From NCBI GenBank assembly GCA_018105865.1, contig CM030865.1:7197198-7261197 (forward strand): a stretch of 64,000 nt of DNA, in the 5' to 3' direction. Positions 43,745 through 53,894 of this stretch are shown here, one piece after another (the stretch's first letter is position 1; every line of letters begins with the position of its first letter). Both the position numbers and the translations under genes were made by a program. Origin of the DNA: Metaphire vulgaris. Taxonomy: Eukaryota > Annelida > Clitellata > Crassiclitellata > Megascolecidae. The notes below the pieces were generated by a model. The model searched no databases and was not told the DNA's origin. It saw only the letters and a program-made list of their open reading frames with translations.

Positions 43745-44693
43745 CTAGCAACTTTGTTTTCGACGGAGGTGGAATAATCGGAGAGACCCGGCCACTAGAG
43801 CGAAGCTGCCGACTGGTGTAGTGTGGCACTGAAACAATGAAGCCAGACATTCGGGACAGGAGCGATCATTTAGTGCTATACACGTGATCAGACATCTCTT
43901 ATAGACAATGTGATCCTGGACTCGCAACCAGTGCAGTCTGTCCCTTAGGAAAGGGGTGACGTGGTCGCACGATTTAGCATCAAAGATCGTTCGAACGGAG
44001 ATGTTCACCATAGACTGTAGACAATGTAACCGATTTTCTGGCAGACCAAGAAGGACACTATTGCAGTAATCTATTCGTGCTAGGATTGTTGTACGCACTA
44101 AAAGTATCACGATGGTTGTTGGAAGATAGCGTCTAATTTGTTTGATATTTTGCAGGTGAAAATAAACTCTCTTAGCATTATGCACGTGACTCTCTAGAGA
44201 GAGTTTTTGGTCTAAAAGGACTCCGAGTAGACGCAGTTGAGCTGTCGGTGCGACCATCACTCTCGCAATGGATAGTGGGGACTGGCTGATTAAGTGAGTC
44301 CTCCTTGGCGAACTAACCCAGAGTATCTCGGAATTCTCTGGGTTCAATACCAGCCTGTTTGCTGCAATCCAATGAGCAATCGCGGTTGTGCGTGACGTAA
44401 TCCACATCTCTAAATGGTCTAGATGGTAGGCACGACGAAAGAATTTGTATGTCATCCGCATACGCAAAGGCAGTAAGTCTGAAAGACCGGACAATTCGTC
44501 CTAAATCTTCTAGGTACAAGATGAAGAGTAAGGGGCCAAGGACAGAGCCTTGCGGTACCACACTCTCCACAGGCCTTCTGGTTGACTGACCGCTATTCCA
44601 GAAAACAGTCTGAGACCTGTCTGGGAGGTAATCCATAAACGTCATCACTGCTTGAGTAGAGTAGTCAACTGGACCAGCCGCCGCCGTTCTCAT
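43745..44693 (-). pseudogene. L2 ORF2: C-terminal half of the reverse transcriptase
   Basis: Contains VVPQGSVLGPLLFILYLEDL, the intact catalytic box AFAYADDIQILSSCLPS, then ANRLVLNPENSEILWVSSPR, QLRLLGVLLDQKLSLESHVH, ILARIDYCNSVLLGLPENRL and the DHVTPFLRDRLHWLR box. A frameshift lies between the catalytic box and the TAIAHWIAANRL segment (around 44340-44440), and the WN-LP end is in another frame (43611-43850). Confidence 0.85.
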
Positions 44694-44833
44694 CCTGATA
44701 TCACGAGTCTTATTCTCAAGATATAGGTGGTATTCTGCTGAATCGGTTTTCGTTTACCGATAATCTTATTGACCTGTTTCCATGTCTGCTTGATGACCTT
44801 CGTCCCTGTGCTGAGGGTCTTACGCCAATATTG

Positions 44834-45838
44834 TCACCCTTTTGTCCTAACGAGTCTGTGGCTCTTTAGAAGGGCATCACGCCAAGAAGAGCGGGCTTCT
44901 TCTTCCCTGACTAAGCCCTTCTTGTGGTGGTACGTTCTCTCAAGGCGACGCTCCAGACGTCGAGCGTCTCGACAATCCCGATCGTAGAAGGGGCAGTGTG
45001 GACGAACCCTGACCGTCTTCTCCGACTCGGGGACTATATCATCAAGTATAGAATTGGTGATGACGTAATAGCGGCCTGCGAGTTCAGAAGCTCCCGTTGT
45101 AGGAGGAGAACTGTCCACAAGAGACGAGGCTGTAAGTATGGATTTGAACTTGTCCAGATCAAAATTTCTCCATTTCCTACATCTCACCTTCTTGTATTCC
45201 AGGGGCTCTTGTATCTGTCGCAATGATCAGTGCACTAGCATGTGGCCAGAGAGTCCTGACTCCGTCACTATAATGTCTTGTGGAGCCAGCTCAGCGGAGG
45301 CGATTACGGCGTCAAGAATCCCACCTAGCGCATGTGTCGGATTTATTACGTACTGACACATATTGAAGCAGTTTATCAATTGTGTGAACTTCAAACTATT
45401 GGCGTCAGCTTCGTTCTCAAGATGAATATTCAAGTCACCCGCTAATATAATTCCACAATTGAATGTCGATAACGTTTCGAGAAGTGTCGAGAGTTCAGTG
45501 AAGAATTTTTCCATCACACGACTCGAACCCGGTCTATAGATGGCTGCTAAGATGAACGGCGTCGATTTGCCTTGAATTTTGCAACACAAAAGTTCGAAGG
45601 ATTGCAGATCGAGCTTAGTATTGATTTTGGCTATACATAGTCCTGGTTTAGCGATGATGGCAAACCAACCATGGTTCGTATAGTGGACTTTATCCAGTCG
45701 ATGACTGGGTCTTGTGGGTCTGGCTGCCTCCACAACGTTGAACCCTGCTACACGAAGCCTTCCAATGGCGACACAGTCCGGTGATTCATGCCACGTCTCC
45801 GTAAAAATCAGGAAGTTTAGATCGTATTCATCCAGCAT
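44834..45838 (-). pseudogene. L2 ORF2: endonuclease and linker
   Basis: The endonuclease keeps LIFTETWHESPD, AAIYRPGSSRVMEKFFTELS and LAGDLNIHLENEAD. The terminal catalytic pair reads GLSGHMLVH, where other L2 copies here have GLSDH, so the essential aspartate is lost. The linker (44834-45223) begins with YKKVRCRKWRNFDLDKFKSI and ends RSSWRDALLKSHRLVRTKG. Confidence 0.85.
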
Positions 45839-45871
45839 AGCAGAAACATTTTCAATCGTACGATTTTACCG

Positions 45872-46242
45872 GTATCACGACAATTCGTCTACAGACTTTT
45901 CGTCTACGACACTTCGCCTACAGACTTTTGGTCTACCGACACTTGGTCTACTACGACAATTGGTCTACCGACACTTGGTCTACTAAATAATAACGCTCAA
46001 ATCTAGTTCCTTTTAATCACTCCTTAACAGTTTCTCCAGTCTCTGTGCAGTTGAAATTGAAATTATTTGTGTTCCGTGAAATTCAATGATCATTTGGGAC
46101 ATTCGATGTCCAATTCGAACATTCAATGTCAGTAGACCAAGTGTCGGTAGACCAATTGTCGTAGTAGACCTATTGTCGGTCGACCAAGTCTGTAGACGAA
46201 GTGTCGTAGACGAAAAGTCTGTAGACGAATTGTCGTGGAACT
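45872..46242. mobile_element. MULE-like fold-back MITE with TCGTCTACAGAC units
   Basis: The 10-bp duplication GATTTTACCG lies on both sides (45862-45871; 46243-46252). Both ends are inverted copies built from short units: CACGACAATTCGTCTACAGA, TTTTCGTCTACGACACTTCG, TTGGTCTACCGACACTTGG. The centre is about 110 bases of unique sequence. It inserted into the 5' part of the minus-strand L2, between NVRSV and ENVSAM. Architecture matches the MITE at 42752 but the sequence is unrelated. Confidence 0.85.
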
Positions 46243-46484
46243 GATTTTACCGAACGAACGTTCAGGAGTCCGGCGTGCAGCCAACTAGGCTGAAGTTTCT
46301 GACTTCACATACCTTGGAATTCTGATCCAAGGTGATGCAAGATGCAAAGATGACATCAAAGCAAGATTGACCATGGGAATGAATATAATAATCAAATTAC
46401 TAAAAATTTGGAAAAACAAATTGGTCAGTAAACTTATAAAGCTAAGATTGATCAGGGCACTAGTTTGGCCTGTTGCCTCGTACG

Positions 46485-46970
46485 TAGTTGCCACATACAA
46501 TTAGCGTTGAGGAAGACTTGGAGGAGCTGCATCGTACATATTGAGTGCGGTTCTTGAGGTACGATGAAAACCAGCACAAAACAGTGTCATCAATCCCATA
46601 GGTCATCTGCATGCGTCGCAGCAGAATTGCGTGATCGACAGTGTCAAATGCAGCTGACAGGTCGAGCATCGTCAGCAGAACGAGATTACCTGTGTCGACA
46701 ACAAGCAGAATGTCCGATAATACCTTGAGGACAGCTGTCTCCGTGGAGTGATGTTGACGGTATGCAGATTGCAATGTTGGCAGTAGCCCTGATGATGACA
46801 GATATTCAATCAGCTGTTTCGCTACTAGTCGTTCAAGCAGCTTTGACAATACCGACAAGTTGGAGATTGGTCAATATGACTTCGCATCAGCTGAATCAAG
46901 ATTTGCCTTCTTCAGCTTTGAAAGCGCGTGGAACCAATCCAGAGGTGAGCGACTTGTTGAATAGGTCAAC
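46485..46970 (-). pseudogene. L2 ORF2, inverted part: RT N-terminal half
   Basis: On the minus strand: [76 protein letters not shown], and LCWFSSYLKNRTQYVRCSSS, ending STLIVCG at the left edge. Next in order should be VPQGS, which is found on the other strand at 46980. Confidence 0.87.
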
Positions 46971-47914
46971 CAAATTGTATGTGGAGTTCCACAGGGATCC
47001 TTTTTCTGTTATATACTGCCGAATTGCAGGGGCTTATCCAGAGACGCCAACTTCAACCACACTTGTATGCTGATGATACACAAATCCAAGGCACCTGTAA
47101 GCCGTCAGAGACTGCCCAGCTACAAAGCGAAATATCTGAATGTGTTGATGATGTCGGTGCATGGATGCAATCCAATAGGCTAAAACTCAACTCAGCAAAG
47201 ACTGAGGCGTTGTGGTGCTCGTCTGCCCGGCGCCAGCACCAGATTCCTGTGACTGGAATACGTGTTGGCAGGGAGGTCGTCACGCCGTCCGCTTTTGTCC
47301 GTGACCTAGGTGTCTACATTGACGCCGACCTGTCGATGCGGTCGCACGTCACGAGAACTGTGTTGAGTTGCTTCGCAGTCCTAAGGCAACTACGCAGTAT
47401 ACGTAGGTCCGTCATACCATCGGTGATGCAATCACTAGCTGTTGCATTGGTCCTCAGTCATCTAGACTATGGCAACTCAACGCTTGCTGGCGTCTCCGGT
47501 CACCTGATTGCAAAACTGCAGTCAGTCCTAAACGCAGCTGCCCGTTTGATTTTTGCAGCTCGGAAATACGATCACGTGACGCCTCTTCTATGCGAGCTAC
47601 ACTGGCTTCGTTTCCCGGAGAGGATAGATTTCAAACTTGCTACGTTGGCATTTAAATGCCTCAATGGATCGGCGCCGTCATACCTGGCAAACGCTTTTGG
47701 CCGCGTGTCTGATGTCAAAACTCAATGCCACATGCGCTTCGCGTCTACAACTGACGTTCTCGTGCCTCAAGTACGGCATTCAACGATCGGTGGCCGTGCT
47801 TTTCCGGTTGCTGCTGCTCGTGTCTGGAATGGACTTCCGCCTCACGTGAGGTCATCAATGACGCTGGAGACATTCAAGAAGCACCTTAAAACTGAGCTAT
47901 TCATTAGATGCTAA
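46971..47914 (+). pseudogene. L2 ORF2, forward part: RT C-terminal half
   Basis: Starts at VCGVPQGS (46978 on), shifts frame, then runs open from about 47000: LQPHLYADDTQIQGTC (catalytic box intact), SNRLKLNSAKTEALWCSSAR, VTPSAFVRDLGVYIDADLSM, LVLSHLDYGNSTLAGVSGHL, KYDHVTPLLCELHWLRFPER and RVWNGLPPHVRSSMTLETFK, ending KHLKTELFIRC with a stop. The 311-codon frame suggests a fairly young insertion. Confidence 0.88.
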
Positions 47915-48483
47915 GATGTAGTGTGACCACCTCTCTGTACTTATATAGGCAATTTTATTTTATTTCAATTCATTACTGTTTCATATTGTTATTGTTATGT
48001 GCCCTTGCAGTCGTTAGACATTATGTCACGTTAATCTTGTCGTTTAATAATAATAATAATATTACGGCTGTGAGTCATGGACACTAAATAAAGAAGAAGA
48101 AAATCGAATTCAAGCATTTGAAAACAAATACTTGAGAAAAATGTTGAGGATTTGCTATACAGATTTTATATCCAATGAGACACTACACAAATTGGCTGGA
48201 GTAGATCAGGAATTTCTGAAACATATCAAATCAAGGAAAATGAGATATTTTGGACATGTTACTAGAAAAGCAGAAGACTCAATTGAAAACTCAATAATAA
48301 CGGATTTGACGGAAGGAACCAGGAGGCAAGGCAGACCCAGAACCAGCTGGATAGACAACATTATGACATGGTCTAACATGAAAGGAGCTCCACTGATGGA
48401 AGCAGCTAAAAAAGGAAGCAGTGGAGAATTATTGTTCAACGTTGCAGCCAACCTTCGCATAGCGACAACAGCTTCATGACATA

Positions 48484-48509
48484 TATGTGTGTGTGTATAT
48501 ATATATATA

Positions 48510-48540
<31 letters not shown>
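48484..48540. repeat. TG and AT microsatellite
   Basis: TGTGTGTG followed by two AT tracts immediately after the LINE stop codon; it may be the LINE's own 3' tail. Confidence 0.9.
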
Positions 48541-48544
<4 letters not shown>

Positions 48545-48868
48545 CGCGTCTTATATGAAATGTGACATACCCAGCTCTTTGGGTGCATCTTGTATTCAGG
48601 TGCGTTTTTTCTAACAAATTTTGGATGTCTATCTAATTGTTTTTAGATACCAAATGGTAAAATTGTGAATTAAATTTCTCATCAGAATTAGATATAAATT
48701 AGTAGGTAATTATTAAAAATTCTTTATATATTATATTTTTCGCTGGTCTAGTTCTTACTAAACAGTCTTGTAATTTAGCTTCAAATTAACTGATGATAAT
48801 GTAACAAAACTGTGACAGGCTTTTAATACAGTAATAATAGACATTTTACGTTAAAAAGAAACATGCTA
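48541..48868. repeat. Part of a TCTTATAT-box MITE; otherwise unassigned
   Basis: The first 70 bases have GCGTCTTATATGAAATG and GGTGCATCTTGTATTCAGG boxes like those at the ends of family D and at 51460-51545. The remainder is AT-rich without features. Confidence 0.4.
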
Positions 48869-49460
48869 TCTTAAATAATAATAATTCTTTGTGTAAGGTA
48901 AGGTAAGTTTGTTTGGAAAGTTTGTCAGTCACGATACACGGCAGATGTTGGAGGACGTAGTTGCCATTGACAACCAAACTTTACAATTGACGGAGCGTTT
49001 GCGGAAGCGTCTTCATTGCAGCTTCACGAATTGTCCTGATTGCCTGCACGTTGTACGGCACCACTGGGGGCACAGTAACCCGTGTGGCTCTGTAGGCCCT
49101 ACTGGGGACGCAGTCCCCCATGTTGGGCCATAGCCCGTAGACTTTACTGGAAGGGGCACAGCCTCCCGTCGTAAACCATGCCCCAACCGACGTGGGGGCC
49201 GTAGGCCCTACTGGGCTGCAACCTCCTGTCGGAGACCAAGCCCCTGATGGAGGCCGTAGGCCCCACTGAGGGGCGCAACCCCACGTGTGGGGCTGCAGGT
49301 CCTACTGGGGGCACAGCCTTCAGTGTTAATGTTAATCTATGCATTCACTTTACTCTTTCAGATTTAAAAATTTTTTATATGTAATAATACGAACTTTTGC
49401 AAAAAATCGGGGAAGGAGATAGCCACTCTCTCCTGTCATTTTTGAAAGGTTAACAGCTAG
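48869..49460 (+). mobile_element. Non-autonomous Helitron with GC-rich minisatellite
   Basis: Starts TCTTAAATAATAATAATTC after an A and ends CTAG before a T. Before the end are TCGGGGAAGGAGATAGCCAC and an imperfect hairpin (TCCTGTCATTTTTGAAAGG). The left body has GGCAGATGTTGGAGGACG, TTGCCATTGACAACCAAA and TTCATTGCAGCTT, all shared with the Helitron at 49724. The middle is a GC-rich array (49060-49325) of units of about 65 bases with GGCCGTAGGCCCTACTGGGG. No Rep/helicase. Confidence 0.7.
49060..49325. repeat. GC-rich minisatellite, about 65-bp unit
   Basis: Four to five diverged units with GTAGGCCCTACTGGGG, GGCRCAGCCTCCCGTCG and ACCAAGCCCC. The reading frames in it are by-products. Confidence 0.85.
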
Positions 49461-49867
49461 TGAAATTAATGAATGTATATTGTTGTACGAGGATAGCAGA
49501 TAGAGTGCTATCCATAAATATTTCTAATGCTATTAACACAATTTAACCAGAGTGTGTTGTCAATTCCTCAATAAAAGAGTTTTACCAAATGATATTGGGC
49601 TTGAGAAGCTTACCGTATTTCAAATAATGAGATCAGAGCAGAATATATAATTTATCTCTGAGATTCCTATGACGTCAGACTTTGTTGGTGCATTTTATAT
49701 ACGTACACGTCATATTCATACAATCTTATTATATAATTCTCGATGTCCGTCCGTCCGACGGCAACACGGCAGGTATTGCAAGACGCTGTTGTCATTGACA
49801 ACCAAATATTGTTTAATCAAAAATGTATTATAATCAACGGAGTGTTTAACGAAGTGCCTTAATTGCA

Positions 49868-50400
49868 GCTTAAACCCCCTTCCCTCACCCTCCCTCTCCC
49901 AATCGCCCAGGCCCCAACCCATTCCCGCCCCGGCCCCAAATCCCTTTCCCTTTCCCCATCCCCCTTACCTCTCCCCATCCTTCTCCCAATCGCCCCGACC
50001 CCAACCCATTCCGGTCCCGGCTCCAAACCTCCGTTCCCCTTCTCTCTCCCCATCTCTTTTCCCTCTCCCCACCCCTCTCCCAATCGCTCCGGCCCCAACC
50101 CATTCCCGCCCCGGCCCCAACCCATTGCCGACCCGGCCCCAAACCCCCGTTCCCCTTTCCTCTCCCCATCTCCTTCCCTCTCCCCATCCCTCTCCCAATC
50201 GCCCATGCCCCAACCCATACCCGCCCCGCCCCGCCATGCCCGACAGGCCCCAAACTCCCGTTCCCTTCTCTCTCCCCACCCCTGTCCCAACTTCCTTACC
50301 TCTCTCCATCCCTCTCCCAATCGCCCCGGCCCCAACCCATCACCGCTCCGCCCTACCCTACCGGCCCCAAACCCCGTTTCCAAACCTACACAACGCTGCT
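49868..50400. repeat. C-rich minisatellite, about 45- to 65-bp units
   Basis: Repeated CTCTCCCAATCGCCCCGGCC, CCAACCCATTCCCGCCCCGG and CCCGTTCCCCTTCTCTCTCC blocks, about nine units. Proline-rich frames on + and glycine-rich frames on - (up to 241 codons) are artefacts of strand bias. Confidence 0.95.
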
Positions 50401-50535
50401 CCGAAAACCCGTACAACCCACTTTCCTTCTCGCAAACCTCCCTTCCCTCTCCCAATGCCCTGTCCTCCGTTGTTATTATATATATATATATATATTTATT
50501 CCTTCCTAGCCTCAATACCTATTTTTTAAATTTAA

Positions 50536-51112
50536 CCCCTCAAGTGGGGATTAAATTTTCAGACGCCGTCACCGTACTGGGTATTTAATTTTTGGAAAAG
50601 CATTCTTCAGAAATGATTCCTGTAACGTTTTAAATTTGCTATATCTCAGGCTATATAGGAGCTAAAAAGATGAGGTTTGCTCCATTGCTTAGATTGTTTA
50701 TTCCTCTTTCTAACTGTCCGTGCAAAACAAAAAAATTTGGGGTAGAGTCCACTTTACGGCCTAAAATATCACCCTCTCCCCCAAAAAATTTTAAAGCCCC
50801 TAGCAAAATATTTTCAGCGGTAACCCCACTTTGGTCAGCAGCAAAGCTATAAAGGGATGTCAGAGGAACAAAATAAACCAAAAAGTTTGAAAATTGGTTG
50901 ACATTTGGTAAAGATCTATTAATTCTAACTCGATGACCCCAATGTTTGAACATAAGTAATTATCTGTGAATTTTGCGAAAGTTTTGAATTCTGAGAGTTT
51001 CATAATTTTTTGAATTTGCTATATCTCAGGCTATATAAGAGCTAAGAAGATGAGGTTTGCACCATTATTTAGCTTTTTATTCCTCTTTCTAACTGTCCGT
51101 GCAAAACAAAAA
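50536..51112 (+). repeat. Two family R copies in tandem
   Basis: The first (50536-50955) follows TTAA and begins CCCCTCAAGTGGGGATTAAA, with all the standard boxes. The second (about 50995-51112) begins within the CTCAGGCTATATAAGAGC region and is cut at GCAAAACAAAAAG, where Helitron sequence resumes. Confidence 0.7.
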
Positions 51113-51457
51113 GTCCAGCGTTCACGAGCTTTCCGACAATCAAGTGAGAATGAGGAGCAAGCTGTTGCTCGGCGTGGAAAAGCAGCACAGCAAACAAGAG
51201 AATCAAGCACTGCATGTTGTTCGACACTGCCAAATCATTACACTAACGTTGACTATCAAGTTTCAGAAAATTCACGCGAATGGGCGAATGGGCAACTCGG
51301 TTGAAGACCATAAAATAAAAGACCTTTTGAAAAAAATTTGAAGGAAAAGGCGGCCAGTTAGCGAAATTAATTGCACAAAATCCTATTGCATTTGCACAAA
51401 ATCGGGTGGTAAAACAGCCAATCTCCCCCGTCATATTTGACGGGTAAACACCTAGTT

Positions 51458-51545
51458 TTTATATAAATCGTCAAAACCTGTGTCTTATAATTGAGTGCAT
51501 TTTATACTTGGGTGAGTTTTATATGCGTAGAAATACGGCAGTTTA
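51458..51545. repeat. TCTTATAT-box MITE end
   Basis: Contains GTGTCTTATAATTGAGTGCA and GAGTTTTATATGCGTAG, ending AAATACGGCA. It resembles the end of family D (13950-14073) and of the element at 52086. Confidence 0.5.
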
Positions 51546-51806
51546 ACTGTTCTATGGCCCTTTCAACTTAGCCCATACTTTCGCTGTCAATATCCATGTG
51601 TCTCGTTTATTTAATTTATTCAGTGCTGAAACTTACTCGTAAAATTATATGGTTTTTGCATCACTTTTATGTATTTCTGTTGTGGTCACAACAACCATCT
51701 CTTTTTGGCTGTAGGTCGAGCAACGCTGTTTTGTGTGTAGCAGCAGTCATCATGTGTTTTGATTATATTATAAATAGTTATAATTGTTTGAAAATATTGA
51801 TTTCAG

Positions 51807-51999
51807 TGCTGACGATGCTTATGATAATCATGAATCTGAGTCAACTGACCAATTTTCATCTGTTGAAATGAAGGACAAACAGTTTCTTCCAAATGTTAAC
51901 AAGACTTTGGTTACTATTGGTGACCAGAATATGCTTGTCCCGAAAAGAGCACCTATCATGCCAAAACCAATTTGGCATCCTCCATGGAAACTCTGCAGG
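51807..51999 (+). CDS. PLRG1: PLRG1 exon: linker into the WD40 domain
   Basis: The acceptor is TTGATTTCAG and the donor GTGAAT. The first base completes the codon left open at 32733, then 64 codons follow: an acidic linker ADDAYDNHESESTDQF, then MLVPKRAPIMPKPIWHPPWK and LCR. The human protein has KKAPTMPKPQWHPPWKLYR at the same place, immediately before the first WD repeat. This motif is diagnostic for PLRG1/Prp46. The exon ends in phase 0 and joins VISGHQGW at 57665. Confidence 0.93.
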
Positions 52000-52085
52000 G
52001 TGAATATTTTTTCCCCTAATTTCTCACTTCAGTGTATCTTTTAATTTTAAACATGCCTTAGAACTGGAATTATGATACCGGTACT

Positions 52086-52608
52086 TACCGTATTATCTCG
52101 GGTATAATACGCACTTATGTGTAACATGCACCCTAATTTTCTAGAGTTATAATGTAAAAATGTTAATACCTATGTATAATACACACCCAAAATTTCCTAT
52201 GGGTATCTCTATTAATTAGCTTAGAAAATCACAATTGTCTTTCAAATTCTGCTTAAAAGTGGAAATCAGACAGTTTCCCCCGCCTGCGGCCATCATTAAG
52301 CCATAAAACAAAAAGCCTACATCATTTTTATAGCTATCAATGACAGAATATCTTTTGAGTAAGTTAGACATTCACAATTTTCTGACAAATTCTTTTTGAA
52401 AAAAGTTTGTCTTCACCACTGACCATGTAGGTAAAAACCCATATAACGTGTGTGTTATATGCATAAAAATACGGCTAAATTAAAATCATGTTGGTTATGT
52501 ACATAAAATTGTATGTACATAAAATTCATTTCTATGTATAATACGTACCCACACTTTGTGGTGATTTTTTAAGGGAGAAAAGTGTCTTATATGCGAGATA
52601 ATACGGTA
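52086..52608. mobile_element. TA-flanked MITE with CCGTATTATCTCG ends
   Basis: The ends TACCGTATTATCTCG (52086-52100) and its exact reverse (52594-52608) are perfect inverted copies, continuing with ATAAKAC. If the outer TA is the target duplication, this suits a Tc1/mariner-type mechanism. Interior units ATAATACGCACTTATGTG, ATAATACACACCC and ATAATACGTACCCACAC recur three times. It is non-coding and lies in the PLRG1 intron. Confidence 0.65.
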
Positions 52609-52799
52609 TATTAATACCTAAAGGGGCTTATGGGTCATTTTTATCTATACATTAACTGCTGCAATTGGAACACTTGCACTGTAAATTTTTTAACTAGTAT
52701 GTTCGCAAGTGGTTTATCATTTTAGTCAGTCACCAGACATTACTTATCTCTTGATAAAGAGCTACTATTGGCTTCACTGACTTTGCTGCTAACATATCA

Positions 52800-53534
52800 A
52801 GGTACAGCTAAATATGACACATTATGCCATTCATTTTAACTGCCACTATGACCTGCCAGATATTGGACCCAGACTGATAGATCATCTTGGCCATTGTAAA
52901 TTTACTAATTATTTTTTTGATTTATGTGCTTTCAGGTGTGAATTAGAGGCTAGTCCATACATTTGTGTCTTTTGTTTTACCTTTTCTGTAACTAATTATC
53001 TTCACCCTCAGAGGTTCAGTGCACAATGGTGAAACATTGGTTGTAGCTTTGTAACAGAGACATGATGGTTGTGGGTGCAGTAGAAGTCAATTGACATGTA
53101 AAACTTGCAGTAACATGTGGTGAAACATTATGGAACATTTGTTCACCAGATGCATATAATGCAAGGTTTCAGAGTCAGAGTGTGCTTCAGAAAATTTCTG
53201 GACCAACACCATTTGCAACATGGCACATACAAAAAGGCAAGTGCATTCCTCTTGATGAGTCATATCTAGCATGGCTGGCACAGAAACAGATGCACATAAA
53301 CATTTGGCCATTTACAGCATGGCACATACAAAAAGGCAAGTGCATTCCTCTTGATGAGTCATATCTAGCATGGCTGGCACAGACACAGATGCACGTGAAC
53401 ATTTGGGAAATGAAATTTGATCTGTTTCAGTTATGGAACTTGACAATTTTGTTGCTTTTTTGTATGATCATGGTATTTATGCTGCCAGTGAATTTGACCT
53501 GAAAGGCCTATTGTCTAAGACTTGAGTCTGCTGT
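52800..53534 (+). pseudogene. Unidentified coding remnant with an in-frame 99-bp duplication
   Basis: From 53182 a 106-codon frame reads KISGPTPFATWHIQKGKCIP and LDESYLAWLAQKQMHINIWP, then repeats the 33-residue block with small changes, and continues EMKFDLFQLWN. A second readable stretch in another frame is MELDNFVAFLYDHGIYAASE. An earlier frame (52814-53032) may be related. The IPLDESYLAW box vaguely recalls the SIDESM box of piggyBac transposases, but that is a weak likeness. I cannot name the family. Confidence 0.35.
53209..53406. repeat. 99-bp tandem duplication
   Basis: Bases 53209-53307 recur at 53308-53406 with about eight differences. The length is a multiple of three and the frame stays open across both units. 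Confidence 0.85.
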
Positions 53535-53894
53535 TCTTCAGCAAAACAATGCCTCAAAACAGATTCAGAATTCATTGTTATAAGCATCTCTTAAAGTGAT
53601 CTTCAATAACTATTCATTGTAGTAGATAATTATTTATGTTTTAAATCAAAAACAGTATATGTTTCTATCAGAAGTTTACCTGAAATCAATTAATGTCTAA
53701 ATTTTTTCTTTGATCAGAAGTATGAGTGGTATTGAATTCTTTGAGTATGAATTCTTTGAGTGGTATGTGGCACACTAGCGAAGCTCTGTATAGGTAAAAA
53801 AATACACTGTACAACAAATGTTTACAAAAGTCATGCAACAGAAATAAGATTAGTCATATCTCTTTATTTATTTGCTGAATACAAATATGATCAT
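53535..53894. other. No recognised feature
   Basis: AT-rich intronic DNA up to the left arm of the fold-back repeat. Confidence 0.3.

Larger units (their letters stand above)
43477..46292 (-). mobile_element. L2 LINE, minus strand, internally deleted, nested in the RTE element
   Basis: Flanked by AAGTTT on both sides (43471-43476; 46293-46298), and excision restores EQVSDFTYLG in the host. The minus strand runs from GLLNVRSV (46270), through a MITE at 45872-46242, to the endonuclease (45227-45838), linker (44834-45223), and the second half of the RT (43745-44693), ending in the usual L2 tail. The N-terminal RT, including the LLDLSAAFD box, is deleted near 44700, where the frames read KIIGKRKPIQQNTTYIL and then VDYSTQAVMTFMDYLPDRSQ. 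Confidence 0.87.
46485..48062 (+). mobile_element. L2 LINE (Crack-like subfamily) with twin-priming inversion
   Basis: TACG flanks the insert (46481-46484; 48063-48066), and removal restores VASYGCESW in the RTE host. The right part (46971-48062, + strand) is the end of an L2 ORF2. The left part (46485-46970) is the preceding part of the same ORF2 in reverse. They meet at 46970/46971. The bases AATTGTATGTGG occur at the break in both parts (46491-46502 reversed; 46973-46984). The tail is TTTAATAATAATAATAT. This subfamily differs from the other L2 copies in the window. Confidence 0.85.
42289..48480 (+). mobile_element. RTE-type LINE broken by three nested insertions (four in all)
   Basis: The LINE pieces are 42289-42751, 43377-43476, 46293-46484 and 48063-48480. 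Read in order they give one protein: KIFLCFIDFTKAFDMVQHKK, a GVRQxCNIS box, GGFKVGGKLINN and RYADDIVLLATSVKDLQELV; then NMSINASKTKVMSNMEHQIT and ILANGQALEQV; then SDFTYLGILIQGDARCKDDI and LRLIRALVWPVASY; then GCESWTLNKEEENRIQAFEN, LRKMLRICYTDFISNETLHK, KMRYFGHVTRKAED and a basic GRPRTSWIDNI tail with a stop at 48477. Between them lie a MITE, a minus-strand L2 that carries its own MITE, and a twin-primed L2. Every join restores the frame once the target duplication is removed. The 5' half, with the endonuclease, is missing. Confidence 0.85.
49724..51455 (+). mobile_element. Non-autonomous Helitron with C-rich minisatellite and nested repeats
   Basis: Starts TCTTATTATATAATTCTCGA after an A and ends CTAG (51452-51455) before a T. 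A perfect 7-bp hairpin (CCCGTCA-TATT-TGACGGG, 51427-51444) stands seven bases before CTAG, the classic Helitron 3' signal. The left body (GGCAGGTATTGCAAGACG, TTGTCATTGACAACCAAA, TTAATTGCAGCTT) matches the Helitron at 48869. The middle carries a C-rich minisatellite (49868-50400), an AT tract (about 50477-50496) and two family R copies (50536-51112). The 51113-51350 stretch may be a coding remnant (RAFRQSSENEEQAVARRGKA), of a kind seen near Helitron N-termini. Confidence 0.75.

Noticed and set aside
49859..50588. Overlapping proline-rich and glycine-rich frames of up to 241 codons
   Set aside because: The region is a C-rich minisatellite with few stops on either strand; no domain, start context or conservation signal.
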